From an uncultured Lachnospiraceae bacterium (lineage in GTDB: Bacteria > Bacillota > Clostridia > Lachnospirales > Lachnospiraceae), in the NCBI GenBank assembly GCA_910579275.1, contig CAJTTO010000026.1:1-60481 (forward strand): a DNA stretch of 60,481 bases. The letters run 5' to 3'. The notes under the pieces are model-generated. The model saw nothing but the letters and a program-made list of their open reading frames with translations. It was not told where the DNA came from and made no database searches. Every line of letters begins with the position of its first letter. Position 1 is the stretch's first letter. The position numbers and the translations under genes were made by a program. Shown here in pieces: positions 8,174-17,036 of the stretch.

Positions 8174-8202
8174 AGTATACACTTTTTTGCAGACATGCGC
8201 AA
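8174..8202 (-). promoter_or_regulatory. Predicted sigma-A promoter of gpmI
   Basis: Minus strand: -35 TTGCGC (8197-8202), exact 17-bp spacer, -10 TATACT (8174-8179). About 70 bp upstream of the gpmI start. Confidence 0.6.
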
Positions 8203-8269
8203 CAGCAAACTTCCCGCCGTCAGCATATCTGAACAGTAACCATCTTTTTATATTTTGTATAAAAATCGG

Positions 8270-8298
8270 TTGACATTTATTTAAAATGAGAGTATGTT
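8270..8298 (+). promoter_or_regulatory. Predicted sigma-A promoter of the leader/exporter transcript
   Basis: -35 TTGACA (8270-8275) is consensus, the spacer is exactly 17 bp, and -10 is TATGTT (8293-8298). Transcription from about 8305 would give a 330-nt leader before the first exporter gene. Confidence 0.7.
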
Positions 8299-8318
8299 TA
8301 ATAAAGCAACCAGTTATT

Positions 8319-8345
8319 GCATTTGTTGGAAAGAATAACAAATGC
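8319..8345 (+). promoter_or_regulatory. Leader RNA hairpin before the short ORF
   Basis: GCATTTGTT (8319-8327) and AACAAATGC (8337-8345) form a perfect 9-bp stem with a 9-base loop, in the predicted transcript 28 nt before the leader ORF start. Role unknown; it may protect the RNA or take part in the attenuator. Confidence 0.5.
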
Positions 8346-8372
8346 CCGTCATTTCAGAAAGGAGGTAGTACT

Positions 8373-8459
8373 ATGTTAAATAAGTTAAACAATGTCAACA
8401 ACAATCGCTCATTCATATTTTTCAATAGTAAAATTATCTCCGGGGTATTTTGTATCTGA
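8373..8459 (+). CDS. 28-aa leader peptide of the multidrug exporter operon
   Basis: ATG 8373 follows the strongest ribosome site of the window, AGAAAGGAGGT with 6-7 bases spacing. The peptide MLNKLNNVNNNRSFIFFNSK plus IISGVFCI is rich in Asn and Phe and looks like no structural protein. It sits between a consensus promoter and an intrinsic terminator (8481-8511) and precedes a BmrCD-like exporter. In Bacillus subtilis bmrCD is governed by translation of the small bmrB leader, where drug-stalled ribosomes change the RNA fold. The same logic is inferred here from layout; there is no claim of sequence homology to BmrB. Confidence 0.65.
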   Translation: MLNKLNNVNNNRSFIFFNSKIISGVFCI

Positions 8460-8480
8460 TAAATTCGTATTGTCATTTGA

Positions 8481-8511
8481 CCTCATGGTGATTTTACCAT
8501 GGGGTTTTTTT
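8481..8511 (+). terminator. Attenuator-type intrinsic terminator in the exporter leader
   Basis: CCTCATGGT pairs with ACCATGGGG over 9 bp (one G-U), loop GATTTT, followed by seven T. It begins 21 nt after the leader-ORF stop and 125 nt before the exporter start, so most transcripts would end here unless the hairpin is blocked. A competing pairing of GGTA/CTATG at 8364-8375 (leader ribosome site and start) with CATGG/TACC of the terminator is possible on paper. Confidence 0.75.
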
Positions 8512-8550
8512 ATACCTTTTTATCAGTCAGGATAGTACACCGGAGTAAAT

Positions 8551-8607
8551 CGTAACAGTTCTGTATGGCTTGATGTGCGCAGCAGGAAACCATACAGAAC
8601 TGTTACG
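8551..8607 (+). repeat. Short palindromic repeat copy with perfect 18-bp arms
   Basis: CGTAACAGTTCTGTATGG (8551-8568) is exactly mirrored by 8590-8607, with a 21-base loop containing CTTGATG and CAGGAAA. The termini (GTAACAGTT) and loop words match the dispersed family, so it looks like a shortened member. It lies in the exporter leader 29 bp before the start codon and would form a strong hairpin between the attenuator and the ribosome site. Confidence 0.8.
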
Positions 8608-8635
8608 GATAATCAGAGGGAGGAATCAAACTTTT

Positions 8636-10408
8636 ATGAGAAAGAAACTATCAACCTACATCTGGGAGTATAAATGGCATTATCTCTTCGCCTTTGTATC
8701 ACTGATTATCAGCGTTTCCCTTGACATGCTGGCGCCAATGCTCACCATGCATATCATTGACGATGTCATTATGGGCGGCAATCTGGCGATACTGCCCTAT
8801 CTGCTGGGCGGCATCCTGATTGTCGGCATCGGGCGCTGTATTTGTCAGTACACCAAGGAATACACCTTTGACAAGGTGGGATCCTCCATTGCCTCAGACA
8901 TGCGGAAAAATCTGTTCGACCATATCCAGAGTCTGAGCAGCAGTTTTTTTGACAAGACCAATACCGGAGAACTCATGGCACGCGTTAAAGATGATATCGA
9001 CAGAGTGTGGGATACTTTGTCTTATGTCAGCATGTTAATCATAGAAGTCATTTTCCACACATGTATTGTGCTTTTCTGTATGTACCGGCTTCATGCACCG
9101 CTTGCCGTCATACCGACGATAGCCATGTTTATCTCCGCATTCATCGCTGTCAGCATGGAACACCATCTCGGCTCCATCTACGAAGATATCAGCGAAGAGA
9201 ATGCGGCCCTCAATACAGTAGCCGAAGAAAACCTTGCCGGTGTACGGACTGTAAAGGCTTTTGCAAGGGAGAAGTTTGAGATTAACAAATTCCTCTCACA
9301 TAACCAGCGCTATTACGAGCTCAACATGAGACAGTCCAAAGTGTTTGTGCGCTACTACCCATACCTGCAGATTATCACAAAGCTTCTGCCCATGACCATC
9401 CTTCTGCTCGGAGGACGGCTTGTGATACAGGGCACGATTACGCTTGGTGTGCTCGGCGCGTTCCTTGAATACTCCAACAATATTGTATGGCCTATGGAAA
9501 TGCTGGGCTGGCTGTCAAACGGCTTTTCTGCCGGCATTGCCTCCAACAAGAAGCTTTCCAAAATTTATGCGCAGACACCTTCCATTACCGAAGCGGAGCA
9601 TCCTGCCGTGCTGGAAAAGGTACAGGGTAAGATTGAATTTTCACACGTCTCCTTCCACAAGGAAGACATGCATGAAATCCTGCACGATATCACTTTTGAA
9701 GCCAACGCAGGCTCCACTATCGGCATCATGGGTGCTACAGGTGCAGGTAAAACATCTGTGATACAATTATTGCAGCGGCTCTATGACGCCACCGACGGCT
9801 GTATCCGCCTTGACGGCGTGGATATTCGGGAGCTTTCGTTAAAGCAGCTTCGAAGCAGCATTTCCATTGTGATGCAGGATGTATTTTTATTCTCGGACAC
9901 CATCAATGAAAATGTAAAATTAGGCAAAAGGGACTATATTAACGAGGCAATCGTAAGAAAGGCTTCCAGAGATGCACAGGCAAGCAGCTTTATCGAAAAG
10001 ATGCCGGATGAATACGAGACCGTCATCGGCGAGCGCGGGGTCGGGCTTTCCGGCGGTCAGAAACAGCGCATCAGCATCGCAAGGGCGCTTGCAAAGCATA
10101 CACCCATACTGATTATGGATGACTCGACATCCGCACTTGACATGGAGACGGAACACGAGATACAAAAAACCCTGAATGCGCTGCCCGATACCACAAAGCT
10201 CATTATTGCCCACCGCATCAGTGCCGTGCGCCACGCGGATGAAATTATTGTTTTGGAAAACGGCTCTATTGCGGAGCGTGGAACACATGATGTGCTGCTT
10301 GCAAAAAAAGGACTATACTATACCACTTATGTATCTCAGTACGGTGAACCGTCTGAATCCAAAATGATTACTGCATCGGAGGAAGGAGGCGCATACCATG
10401 GCAATTAA
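8636..10408 (+). CDS. Heterodimeric ABC multidrug exporter, subunit with degenerate ATP site (BmrC-like)
   Basis: A 590-aa exporter half: six membrane helices (about 1-320) then an ATPase domain. Walker A is GATGAGKTS, signature LSGGQKQR is canonical, and the H-loop IIAHR is intact. Walker B reads LIMDDSTSALD, so the catalytic Glu is Asp. Together with LSVGQ of the next protein this gives one dead and one active ATP site, as in BmrCD, LmrCD and TM287/288. The start is ATG 8636 after AGGGAGGAAT; an upstream in-frame ATG at 8570 lies inside the hairpin and lacks a site. It overlaps the next gene by 11 nt. Likely exports hydrophobic drugs. Probably under attenuation control. Confidence 0.92.
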   Translation: MRKKLSTYIWEYKWHYLFAFVSLIISVSLDMLAPMLTMHIIDDVIMGGNLAILPYLLGGILIVGIGRCICQYTKEYTFDKVGSSIASDMRKNLFDHIQSLSSSFFDKTNTGELMARVKDDIDRVWDTLSYVSMLIIEVIFHTCIVLFCMYRLHAPLAVIPTIAMFISAFIAVSMEHHLGSIYEDISEENAALNTVAEENLAGVRTVKAFAREKFEINKFLSHNQRYYELNMRQSKVFVRYYPYLQIITKLLPMTILLLGGRLVIQGTITLGVLGAFLEYSNNIVWPMEMLGWLSNGFSAGIASNKKLSKIYAQTPSITEAEHPAVLEKVQGKIEFSHVSFHKEDMHEILHDITFEANAGSTIGIMGATGAGKTSVIQLLQRLYDATDGCIRLDGVDIRELSLKQLRSSISIVMQDVFLFSDTINENVKLGKRDYINEAIVRKASRDAQASSFIEKMPDEYETVIGERGVGLSGGQKQRISIARALAKHTPILIMDDSTSALDMETEHEIQKTLNALPDTTKLIIAHRISAVRHADEIIVLENGSIAERGTHDVLLAKKGLYYTTYVSQYGEPSESKMITASEEGGAYHGN

Positions 10409-12176
10409 TTCCTATAAAGAAGACGAGAACCTGAAAGAAGTCGGCAAGCTTAAAACATTAGGAAGACTGTTCTCCTATCTGCTTGCCCACAAGGTCTCCG
10501 TATTTATTGTACTTTTAATCATGGCATACTGTGTATGCGTGAGTCTCGTAAACCCACTCATCATAGAATCCGCCATTGACAACCATATTTCAACAGGCGA
10601 CTACAACGGTCTGTACCGTCTTGCTGCCATCGCACTTGTGTTAAATGCAATTTTGATTATTTTGGTCAAGGCACGTATGTACATCATGGCCAAGGTGTGC
10701 AACAAGGTGCTTGTGACAATCCGGCAGCAGCTTTACACGCATATACAGACACTGGATTTTAAGTTTTTTGACAGCAGGCCGACAGGAAAAATTCTTGCAC
10801 GTATTATCGGTGACATCAATTCCTTAAAGGATGTGCTCTCCAACAGTGTCACGACACTGATACCGGATTTTATCACAATCTGCGCAGTAGTCGGCATTAT
10901 GTTTTTCAAAAATGCGAAGCTTGCCGCTGCTGCACTGATGAGCATTCCCCTTATGATGGTCGGGGTGTGGTTCATTCAGGTGCGCTCGCATAAACGCTGG
11001 CAGATATTCCGCAAGAAATCCTCCAATCTCAATGCCTTTGTGCATGAGGATTTGTCAGGCATACGTATTATACAGAGTTTTACGGCAGAGACGGAAACCA
11101 AAGAAACATTCCGCTCCCTTGTCGACGAGCACCAGCATGCTTTCATGGACGCCGTACGGTACGCGGATGCTTTTGGTTCTGTTGTGGATTTCTGCTGGGG
11201 ACTAGGCAATGTGTCACTATGGTTTACAGGCATCATGGTACTTGGTGTTGACAACGTGTCTGTAGGAACCCTTGTCGCATTCGGCACCTATATCTCCATG
11301 TTCTGGCAGCCGATTATGAACCTGAGCAACTTTTATAACCAGCTGATTACAAACATTTCCGGTGCGGAACGAATCTTTGAGATTCTGGACACCGGCGCGG
11401 AAATCGTGGATGCTGACGGCGTGACACAAATGCCGGAAATTATCGGTACCGTAGACTTTGAGCATGTTGGATTCTCCTATGACGAAAACACAAATGTTCT
11501 CAATGACGTAAGCTTCCACATCAGACCGGGCGAAACAATTGCCCTTGTAGGGCCGACGGGTGCCGGAAAAACGACCATTGTCAACCTCATCAGCCGGTTT
11601 TATGATATTCAGAAAGGCATCATTCGGATTGACGGACATGATATCAAAAGCGTCAGCATCGAAAGTTTACGGCAGCAGATGGGCATTATGACGCAGGATA
11701 ATTTCCTTTTTACAGGTACGATCCGTGAAAATATCGCCTATGGAAAGCTAGATGCCACTGATGAAGAAATCATCGCTGCCGCCAAGGCTGTCCATGCACA
11801 TGACTTTATCTCAAAGCTTCCTGACGGCTACGACACGAAACTCGAGGAACGCGGCGGCGGTCTGTCTGTCGGGCAGAAACAGCTGCTCGCCTTTGCGCGG
11901 ACGATGGTCAGTATGCCCAAAATACTGATTTTGGATGAGGCAACCTCAAGTATCGACACAAAGACGGAATTGCTGGTTCAGGACGGCATTGAAGCCCTTC
12001 TGAAAGGACGCACCTCATTTGTCATTGCACACCGCCTGTCCACCATCCAAAAAGCGGATCGTATTTTTGTCATCGACAACGGCGGCATCGTCGAGGAAGG
12101 AAACGCCAGAGAACTCATGGCAAAAAAAGGCGCTTACTACAGGCTCTACACCGCGCAGCTACAGGATGTCGTATAA
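10398..12176 (+). CDS. Heterodimeric ABC multidrug exporter, partner subunit (BmrD-like)
   Basis: A 592-aa exporter half with six helices (about 30-330) and an ATPase domain: Walker A GPTGAGKTT, Walker B ILILDEATSSID with intact catalytic Glu, H-loop VIAHR. The signature is LSVGQKQ rather than LSGGQ. Its Walker sites pair with the canonical signature of the first subunit to form the active site; its altered signature faces the degenerate site. ATG at 10398 has GGAGGAAGGAGG upstream within the end of the previous gene, indicating translational coupling. The operon ends at the terminator 12189-12222. Confidence 0.93.
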   Translation: MAINSYKEDENLKEVGKLKTLGRLFSYLLAHKVSVFIVLLIMAYCVCVSLVNPLIIESAIDNHISTGDYNGLYRLAAIALVLNAILIILVKARMYIMAKVCNKVLVTIRQQLYTHIQTLDFKFFDSRPTGKILARIIGDINSLKDVLSNSVTTLIPDFITICAVVGIMFFKNAKLAAAALMSIPLMMVGVWFIQVRSHKRWQIFRKKSSNLNAFVHEDLSGIRIIQSFTAETETKETFRSLVDEHQHAFMDAVRYADAFGSVVDFCWGLGNVSLWFTGIMVLGVDNVSVGTLVAFGTYISMFWQPIMNLSNFYNQLITNISGAERIFEILDTGAEIVDADGVTQMPEIIGTVDFEHVGFSYDENTNVLNDVSFHIRPGETIALVGPTGAGKTTIVNLISRFYDIQKGIIRIDGHDIKSVSIESLRQQMGIMTQDNFLFTGTIRENIAYGKLDATDEEIIAAAKAVHAHDFISKLPDGYDTKLEERGGGLSVGQKQLLAFARTMVSMPKILILDEATSSIDTKTELLVQDGIEALLKGRTSFVIAHRLSTIQKADRIFVIDNGGIVEEGNARELMAKKGAYYRLYTAQLQDVV

Positions 12177-12188
12177 TTTAACAGCACT

Positions 12189-12222
12189 AAAAAAGCAGGC
12201 TTTTGATTTGCCTGCTTTTTTC
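12189..12222. terminator. Bidirectional terminator between convergent genes
   Basis: AAAAAAGCAGGC and GCCTGCTTTTTT flank a short loop, with a T-run on either strand. It serves the exporter operon (plus) and the serine hydrolase (minus), whose stop overlaps its edge at 12223. Confidence 0.88.
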
Positions 12223-13407
12223 TTATCTGATTGCTGATGCCAGCACATTTCTCAGTTTTCTTGTCAGTGTAAACGTTCCGGAGTCCCGCAGCTGCAGCAT
12301 CAGCAGGAAGGTAATGTCATCATCCGGCATATTGGCAAAGTAAGGACCCAGCCAGCCATCCCAGCCATACTCTCCCCGCGAACCATTCATCACTGCCAAG
12401 GACGGATCTGCCAAGACACGCATCAGATTGCTGTAGCTAAAACCTGCAAGGTTATCCCATCCAAGCATCATTTCCTGCTGGTGTGGGTATAGACGGCACC
12501 CTGTCATGTATGCAACGGTTGCCGGCGACAGATAGCTCCTGCCCTGATAGGTTCCCTTATTCATAAGCATCTGTGCAAAATGTTTGTAATCCTCTATCGT
12601 GGAAACAAGCCCTGCACCACCTGATTCGAATTGGACATCAGCATCCATATGGTTGCAGATTCCAAGATGGTTCCCATGATACTCCGCAAGCCCGTCAGCT
12701 GATGCCTCATAGACCTTCGCCAGCCGCTCCCTTTTTCCCGCGTCAAGTCCGAAGCCTGTATCAGCCATATTTAAGGGAGCAAAAAATTCTTTTTTTAGAA
12801 ACTCCCCAAACCGGACACCGGACGCCGCCTCCACGACAGCGCCAAGAATATCGGCGCTTGTCCCGTACCGCCATCCTTCACCGGGATGGAACGCAAGCCG
12901 TCCCTGCCCCAGCATTGACGCCGCCTCCATTGTTGTCATCGGGTTGTCAGTGTAAAGTCTTTTGTCCAGCTCCTCATAGACAAGTGCGGAATCACGGCTT
13001 GCCGGATCCGGATCACAATGATATGGAAGTCCCGATGTCATCGACAGGCAGTCCTTTACTGTCACCTGTCGTCTGGCAGGCACATCCCCCTCTGGTAATG
13101 CCACTTTGATGTCACCAAAAGTCGGTATGTATTTTGATATTGGATCAAGCAAATCAATAATCCCCCGCTCCATCAAAAGCATTACCGCTGCCGATGTCAC
13201 CGGCTTTGTCATGGAATAAAGCCGAAATATACTGTCTCTTGCAATCTTCTTCTGATTTGCAATGTCGGCGTATCCGGACTCGGCATAGTATATCTCCTCT
13301 CCACGGTGAACAACACACAGGTTCCCGCCTGCAATCTGCCCTGCCGCAACACTTTCTGCAAGCAGCTCTCCTAACCTTGCCATCTTGTTACTGTCAATTG
13401 TACGCAT
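12223..13407 (-). CDS. Serine hydrolase, class C beta-lactamase-like family
   Basis: A 394-aa member of the family that includes class C beta-lactamases, DD-peptidases and esterases (PF00144). The SxxK catalytic motif is FRLYSMTKPVTSAA with Ser65 and Lys68. A YGTS element near residue 181 is the probable Tyr-x-x motif. There is no signal peptide or membrane segment, so it is likely cytoplasmic, which argues against a role in beta-lactam resistance and for an esterase or peptidase activity on an unknown substrate. ATG 13407 follows GGAAGGGAATATT. Convergent with the exporter genes. Confidence 0.85.
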   Translation of the reverse strand: MRTIDSNKMARLGELLAESVAAGQIAGGNLCVVHRGEEIYYAESGYADIANQKKIARDSIFRLYSMTKPVTSAAVMLLMERGIIDLLDPISKYIPTFGDIKVALPEGDVPARRQVTVKDCLSMTSGLPYHCDPDPASRDSALVYEELDKRLYTDNPMTTMEAASMLGQGRLAFHPGEGWRYGTSADILGAVVEAASGVRFGEFLKKEFFAPLNMADTGFGLDAGKRERLAKVYEASADGLAEYHGNHLGICNHMDADVQFESGGAGLVSTIEDYKHFAQMLMNKGTYQGRSYLSPATVAYMTGCRLYPHQQEMMLGWDNLAGFSYSNLMRVLADPSLAVMNGSRGEYGWDGWLGPYFANMPDDDITFLLMLQLRDSGTFTLTRKLRNVLASAIR

Positions 13408-13433
13408 AATATTCCCTTCCTGTAATATAAATT

Positions 13434-13515
13434 TTATGTATAGAAAAAATGATACATCCGCTGGAACAGTTCATCATCCACAACTGTGAATCCGTTCTTG
13501 CAATATATTTTCCCA
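13434..13515 (-). pseudogene. C-terminal remnant of a GNAT acetyltransferase
   Basis: On the minus strand one frame ends KIYCKNGFTVVDDELFQRMY then HFFYT and stop. This is the typical last strand of GNAT N-acetyltransferases (the YxKxGF motif, then a terminal Met-Tyr/aromatic strand). Only about 25 codons keep the family look; upstream the frame turns into low-complexity Lys/Ser codons. No complete gene fits between 13408 and 13580. A second frame has an ATG with GGGGAT upstream (48 codons) but no family resemblance. Confidence 0.4.
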
Positions 13516-13580
13516 GACCGTCTTTTATTTTCTGTACCATTATTATCCCCACTCTTTATACTTGTTTTTTTATGTCCTGT

Positions 13581-14441
13581 CTATTCGTCCGTATTTTCTC
13601 CGGTAAACGCCACAAATCTCGAGAATGCTTCCTCGTGCATTTTTGATGTTGCCTGCGGATTTCGCTTAAGCAGCGAGCGCATACGTCCATATTCCTTCTT
13701 TGTCCTTGCACTGCTTATTCTCTCCATAATTGCCGCCTTTGAATTTCTGCTGCTCTCGCCAATCCTGTCGTATATTTCCTTTCCCGATTCCAGTGCCGAA
13801 TTAATCCTTCGAAGCCCTGCCTCTGACTTTTCCTTAATCTCGCCGCCATAAAACGCCGAGACAACCTCAATATGCTTCTGAAGCCTCCGGAAGTCCTCGC
13901 TGTTCTCCTCAAGCCCCAAAAGAACCTCCTTGAGATTAACCGCCTCACGGATGCTTTCCGCCATGTCAATTGAAATGTAGACAGTAAGCACAAACACGAT
14001 GATCTCCAGCACATTCTCATTCATGTTCGTCACAAAGCGTTCCACGGGAGTATGCCCATACAATGTAAGAATCACCGAAAAGCATCCCCATGCAAGCGAT
14101 GATGTGACACAGATATGTCCGTTCAGATTCAGCCGCTGTCTGCTGTAATCCCAATATCTTACATGGAACATTTTTTCCATCGCCGCACCCGTGAAATATT
14201 CTAACAATGTAGCGCTTGTCATTCCCACAACAAACACAAGCCATGCGTTTGTCCGAAACGGTAGCGTAAAAATCAGAACCACAATTGCTCCCGAACCATA
14301 AATCGGAAGAAACGGCCCGCGCATAAACCCTCTGTTTACCCATCTCGCCTTCAACACAGACACATAACAAGTCTCCCATACCCAGCCCAGAAAACAATAG
14401 AAATAAAAAAACAAAAGCCATGTTGAAAATGTATATATCAT
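13581..14441 (-). CDS. CmpB-like putative ABC transporter/membrane protein (PF06541 type)
   Basis: A 286-aa membrane protein common in clostridia. The N-terminal part has about five helices with the family words FLGWVWETCYVS, VNRGFMRGPFLPIYG, YWDYSRQRLNLNG and SLAWG. The last 100 residues form a charged helical cytoplasmic tail. The family is labelled ABC-transporter type IV by distant similarity, but no ATPase is adjacent and the function is not established. The start is ATG 14441, which has AGGAGG at 7-base spacing; an ATG two codons earlier would leave only one base. Confidence 0.8.
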   Translation of the reverse strand: MIYTFSTWLLFFYFYCFLGWVWETCYVSVLKARWVNRGFMRGPFLPIYGSGAIVVLIFTLPFRTNAWLVFVVGMTSATLLEYFTGAAMEKMFHVRYWDYSRQRLNLNGHICVTSSLAWGCFSVILTLYGHTPVERFVTNMNENVLEIIVFVLTVYISIDMAESIREAVNLKEVLLGLEENSEDFRRLQKHIEVVSAFYGGEIKEKSEAGLRRINSALESGKEIYDRIGESSRNSKAAIMERISSARTKKEYGRMRSLLKRNPQATSKMHEEAFSRFVAFTGENTDE

Positions 14442-14555
14442 TGCCATTCCTCCTGATTGTACCGCCTGCATATCTATATTGTATCTTTTCTTTCCGTGAT
14501 TTCCAACCTTTATTTCATAATATTTTTATTTCATAAATGATTTCTCATGAATTTT

Positions 14556-15200
14556 TTATTTCATTTCCATGCAAATCAGCAGCATGCCGTTTTGCACCTC
14601 TACCAATGCATCCTGCCCAGTAAACTCATTGCTGACGCCAACCGGAAACTCCTGCTTTAACGTGACATGATCCAGCGGGTATTTCAGCCCTTTTTCAGTA
14701 ACACCCTGTGCATCCCCGCCAAATGCAAACACCGAAATTCGTCTTCCGTTTTCCGCTTCCTCTGCCGTAAAGAAAAGGCTTTCGTTTCGAATCAGCAGAA
14801 CCAACATGTCATCACCCCAAATCGTCCCTCTTGCCCCATGGTTCAGCAGATACAAAAGGCTCTGGATATTTGCAATCGTATGGTCAAGCCGCCCGCCAAG
14901 TGCACCAAAAAGAGAAAACTGTTGATATCCCGCTGCCAGTCCCTCTTTTATCGCGGCAAGCATGTCTGTATCATCCTTTTCCGCTGGAAGTCTTTTCACG
15001 AAAAAAGAATCAAGCGCATCCTGCACTTTAATGGAATCCATGTCTCCCAGAACAATATCAGGTGTTATTCCAACCGAAAGCAGATAATCCAGCCCCCCAT
15101 CTGCCGCAATGCACAAGTCTCCGTCTTCAAGTGCAATTCTCTCCCGCAGCTTTTGGGAATCACATGCTCCTGCTCCTACAATCACACACTTTTTCATCAT
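14556..15200 (-). CDS. thiN: Thiamine pyrophosphokinase
   Basis: Makes thiamine diphosphate from thiamine and ATP in the cytoplasm. The 214-aa protein carries the family marks: AADGG near 32, GDMDS at 52-56, LPAEKDDTDM near 71-80 and GGRLDH at 102-107. The start is ATG 15200 after GGAAAGGGCG; ATG 15197 is next to it. In many Firmicutes thiN follows the rpe/rsgA cluster; here it stands alone behind a chemoreceptor terminator. No TPP riboswitch is visible upstream. Confidence 0.93.
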   Translation of the reverse strand: MMKKCVIVGAGACDSQKLRERIALEDGDLCIAADGGLDYLLSVGITPDIVLGDMDSIKVQDALDSFFVKRLPAEKDDTDMLAAIKEGLAAGYQQFSLFGALGGRLDHTIANIQSLLYLLNHGARGTIWGDDMLVLLIRNESLFFTAEEAENGRRISVFAFGGDAQGVTEKGLKYPLDHVTLKQEFPVGVSNEFTGQDALVEVQNGMLLICMEMK

Positions 15201-15223
15201 CTTACGCCCTTTCCTGCCTGTCA

Positions 15224-15263
15224 AGAATAAAAGTCCGCCAAAGCCAAAGCCAGGCGAACTTTT
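15224..15263 (-). terminator. Intrinsic terminator of the chemoreceptor gene
   Basis: Minus strand AAAAGTTCGCC (15253-15263) pairs with GGCGGACTTTT (15229-15239), one G-U, followed by ATTCTTG. It lies 28 bp after the stop of the chemoreceptor gene. Confidence 0.75.
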
Positions 15264-15290
15264 GTCTGTTTCGAATTATTCGTGTCAAAA

Positions 15291-17024
15291 TCAGAAATTC
15301 TTAAACACATCTGTTTCTTTCTGCAAAGCTGCAGCAATCTGCTGGTTCTCATCCATCCTGTTGCTGATATTTTCCATGTCTTCAACAAGTACCTGCGTAC
15401 TCTCTGCGGCGCCTGTAACACCTCTGGCGCCTTCCTCAATCGCATCTGTGATTGTTTCAATGGACGATGCAATCTCATCAACGGCGCGCTTAAGGTCGTC
15501 GGTCTTTACAGTAAACTCATTCATGACACCTTCTATGTAAGTGGCATTATCCCGATACTGCTCACCACTGCTGACAAAATTCTCAAACTCTGGCAGAATT
15601 GCATCTGTCATATACTCTACCAGATTATTGGAATGTCCTGCAAGATTGTGAACCGCGTTGATAACCACACTGTTGATTTCCTGAATACGGTTCGCCGTCT
15701 CACGGCTCGAAGCGGCAAGCTGTCTGATTTCGTCCGCAACAACCGCAAATCCCTTTCCTGCCTCGCCTGCACGTGCCGCCTCTATCGAAGCATTCAGTGC
15801 AAGAAGATTTGTCTGACTTGAGATATTCAGGATATCGTTTGTCAGGCCGTTAACCTGTTCCACACTTTTGCTTTCATCAATTGCCTGATTCAGCACCTCA
15901 AGAATCTCCTGAACCTTCGTGCTTGTCTCCTGCATGTTTGTCCTTGCATCCGACTCCATCTTATCCGCATTTTCTTTCATTTTCTTTGAGTAATCATTGA
16001 TACTGCTTGACTTGTCGGCAATCATCTCAACCTCGCTGCGCACGGAATCTGCATTTTGGTTGATAATGGTCGCAGAATGTCCGACCTCCTGCATCGTGGC
16101 TGACAGTTCTTCCGTAACTGCTGACAAATCTGACGCGCTGTCATTGGAAGTCCGCACGCTTTCCTGAACTTCACTGACAACCTCCTCAAGCTTTCTGGAG
16201 TTCTCGATAATCATTTTCATGATGCTCTGCAGCTTCCCCATAAATGTATTGATACCATTTCCTAAGTCTGCAATCTCATCATTTGATAAAATGCTGATTC
16301 GTTTTGTCAGATCGCCCTGACTCTGGTCAATACCATTGATAATATCGTTAATCTCATGATTTGCCACAATCAGCTTTCTGATAATCAGGATAAATACGCT
16401 GTAAAGCGTGATGAATAACGCAACAACGCTGAGAACTACAATCACCGTGTTTTTAAACACCGCCTTGCTGTACTCCTTTGTCAAAGCCTCGCTTGCCTGT
16501 GCCGCACTCTGCTGGGCGTATTCCATCATAATCTCGACCTGACGCTGCATCTCGTCACTGCACTGTTTAATCGTGCCGTTCGCAAGCGCAAACGCAGTTT
16601 CCTTCTCGGCATTTCCACTAAATGCCATCAGGTTCGCAATCTCGTATTTCATTGTCTCATAATTGGAAACAAGACTCTCATACGCAGCGGCATCCGCCTC
16701 CACCAGACTTTCCTTGTATTCAATCAGATATCCGTCGAGTATTTCCTGCTCAGCCCGAACGTCAGCCACTGTCGCAATCAATGTATCCAAGTCGGTCGCT
16801 ATGATATGGGACAGCGCTTTTTTATGAATTTCCTGAAGCTCCTTCTCAATATCGCTGAGCTGGGAAATATTTACCATATGCTCGTCAGATATTGTCACAG
16901 CAGTCGAATTTACACGTTTGAGATTGTTAATCGCCGCTATATTGGAGTAAATAGCCAATGCTCCGAGAATAAAAACCGGAACCAAAATGATTATTGTTAT
17001 GCTTAATCGTTTCTTTCCTTTCAT
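15291..17024 (-). CDS. Methyl-accepting chemotaxis protein
   Basis: A 577-aa transmembrane chemoreceptor: helix about 7-26, an extracytoplasmic four-helix-bundle-like sensor (about 27-195, mostly helical with many Glu/Ala), helix about 200-222, HAMP linker (LIVANHEINDIINGIDQSQG) and a long cytoplasmic coiled coil. The hairpin tip LLALNASIEAARAGEAGKGF, which binds CheA/CheW, is fully conserved. No C-terminal CheR-docking pentapeptide is seen. ATG follows AAGGGGGGAAT. It starts 12 bp after the stop of a solute-binding lipoprotein gene on the same strand, which suggests that protein presents the ligand. Confidence 0.95.
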   Translation of the reverse strand: MKGKKRLSITIIILVPVFILGALAIYSNIAAINNLKRVNSTAVTISDEHMVNISQLSDIEKELQEIHKKALSHIIATDLDTLIATVADVRAEQEILDGYLIEYKESLVEADAAAYESLVSNYETMKYEIANLMAFSGNAEKETAFALANGTIKQCSDEMQRQVEIMMEYAQQSAAQASEALTKEYSKAVFKNTVIVVLSVVALFITLYSVFILIIRKLIVANHEINDIINGIDQSQGDLTKRISILSNDEIADLGNGINTFMGKLQSIMKMIIENSRKLEEVVSEVQESVRTSNDSASDLSAVTEELSATMQEVGHSATIINQNADSVRSEVEMIADKSSSINDYSKKMKENADKMESDARTNMQETSTKVQEILEVLNQAIDESKSVEQVNGLTNDILNISSQTNLLALNASIEAARAGEAGKGFAVVADEIRQLAASSRETANRIQEINSVVINAVHNLAGHSNNLVEYMTDAILPEFENFVSSGEQYRDNATYIEGVMNEFTVKTDDLKRAVDEIASSIETITDAIEEGARGVTGAAESTQVLVEDMENISNRMDENQQIAAALQKETDVFKNF

Positions 17025-17036
17025 TTTATTCCCCCC

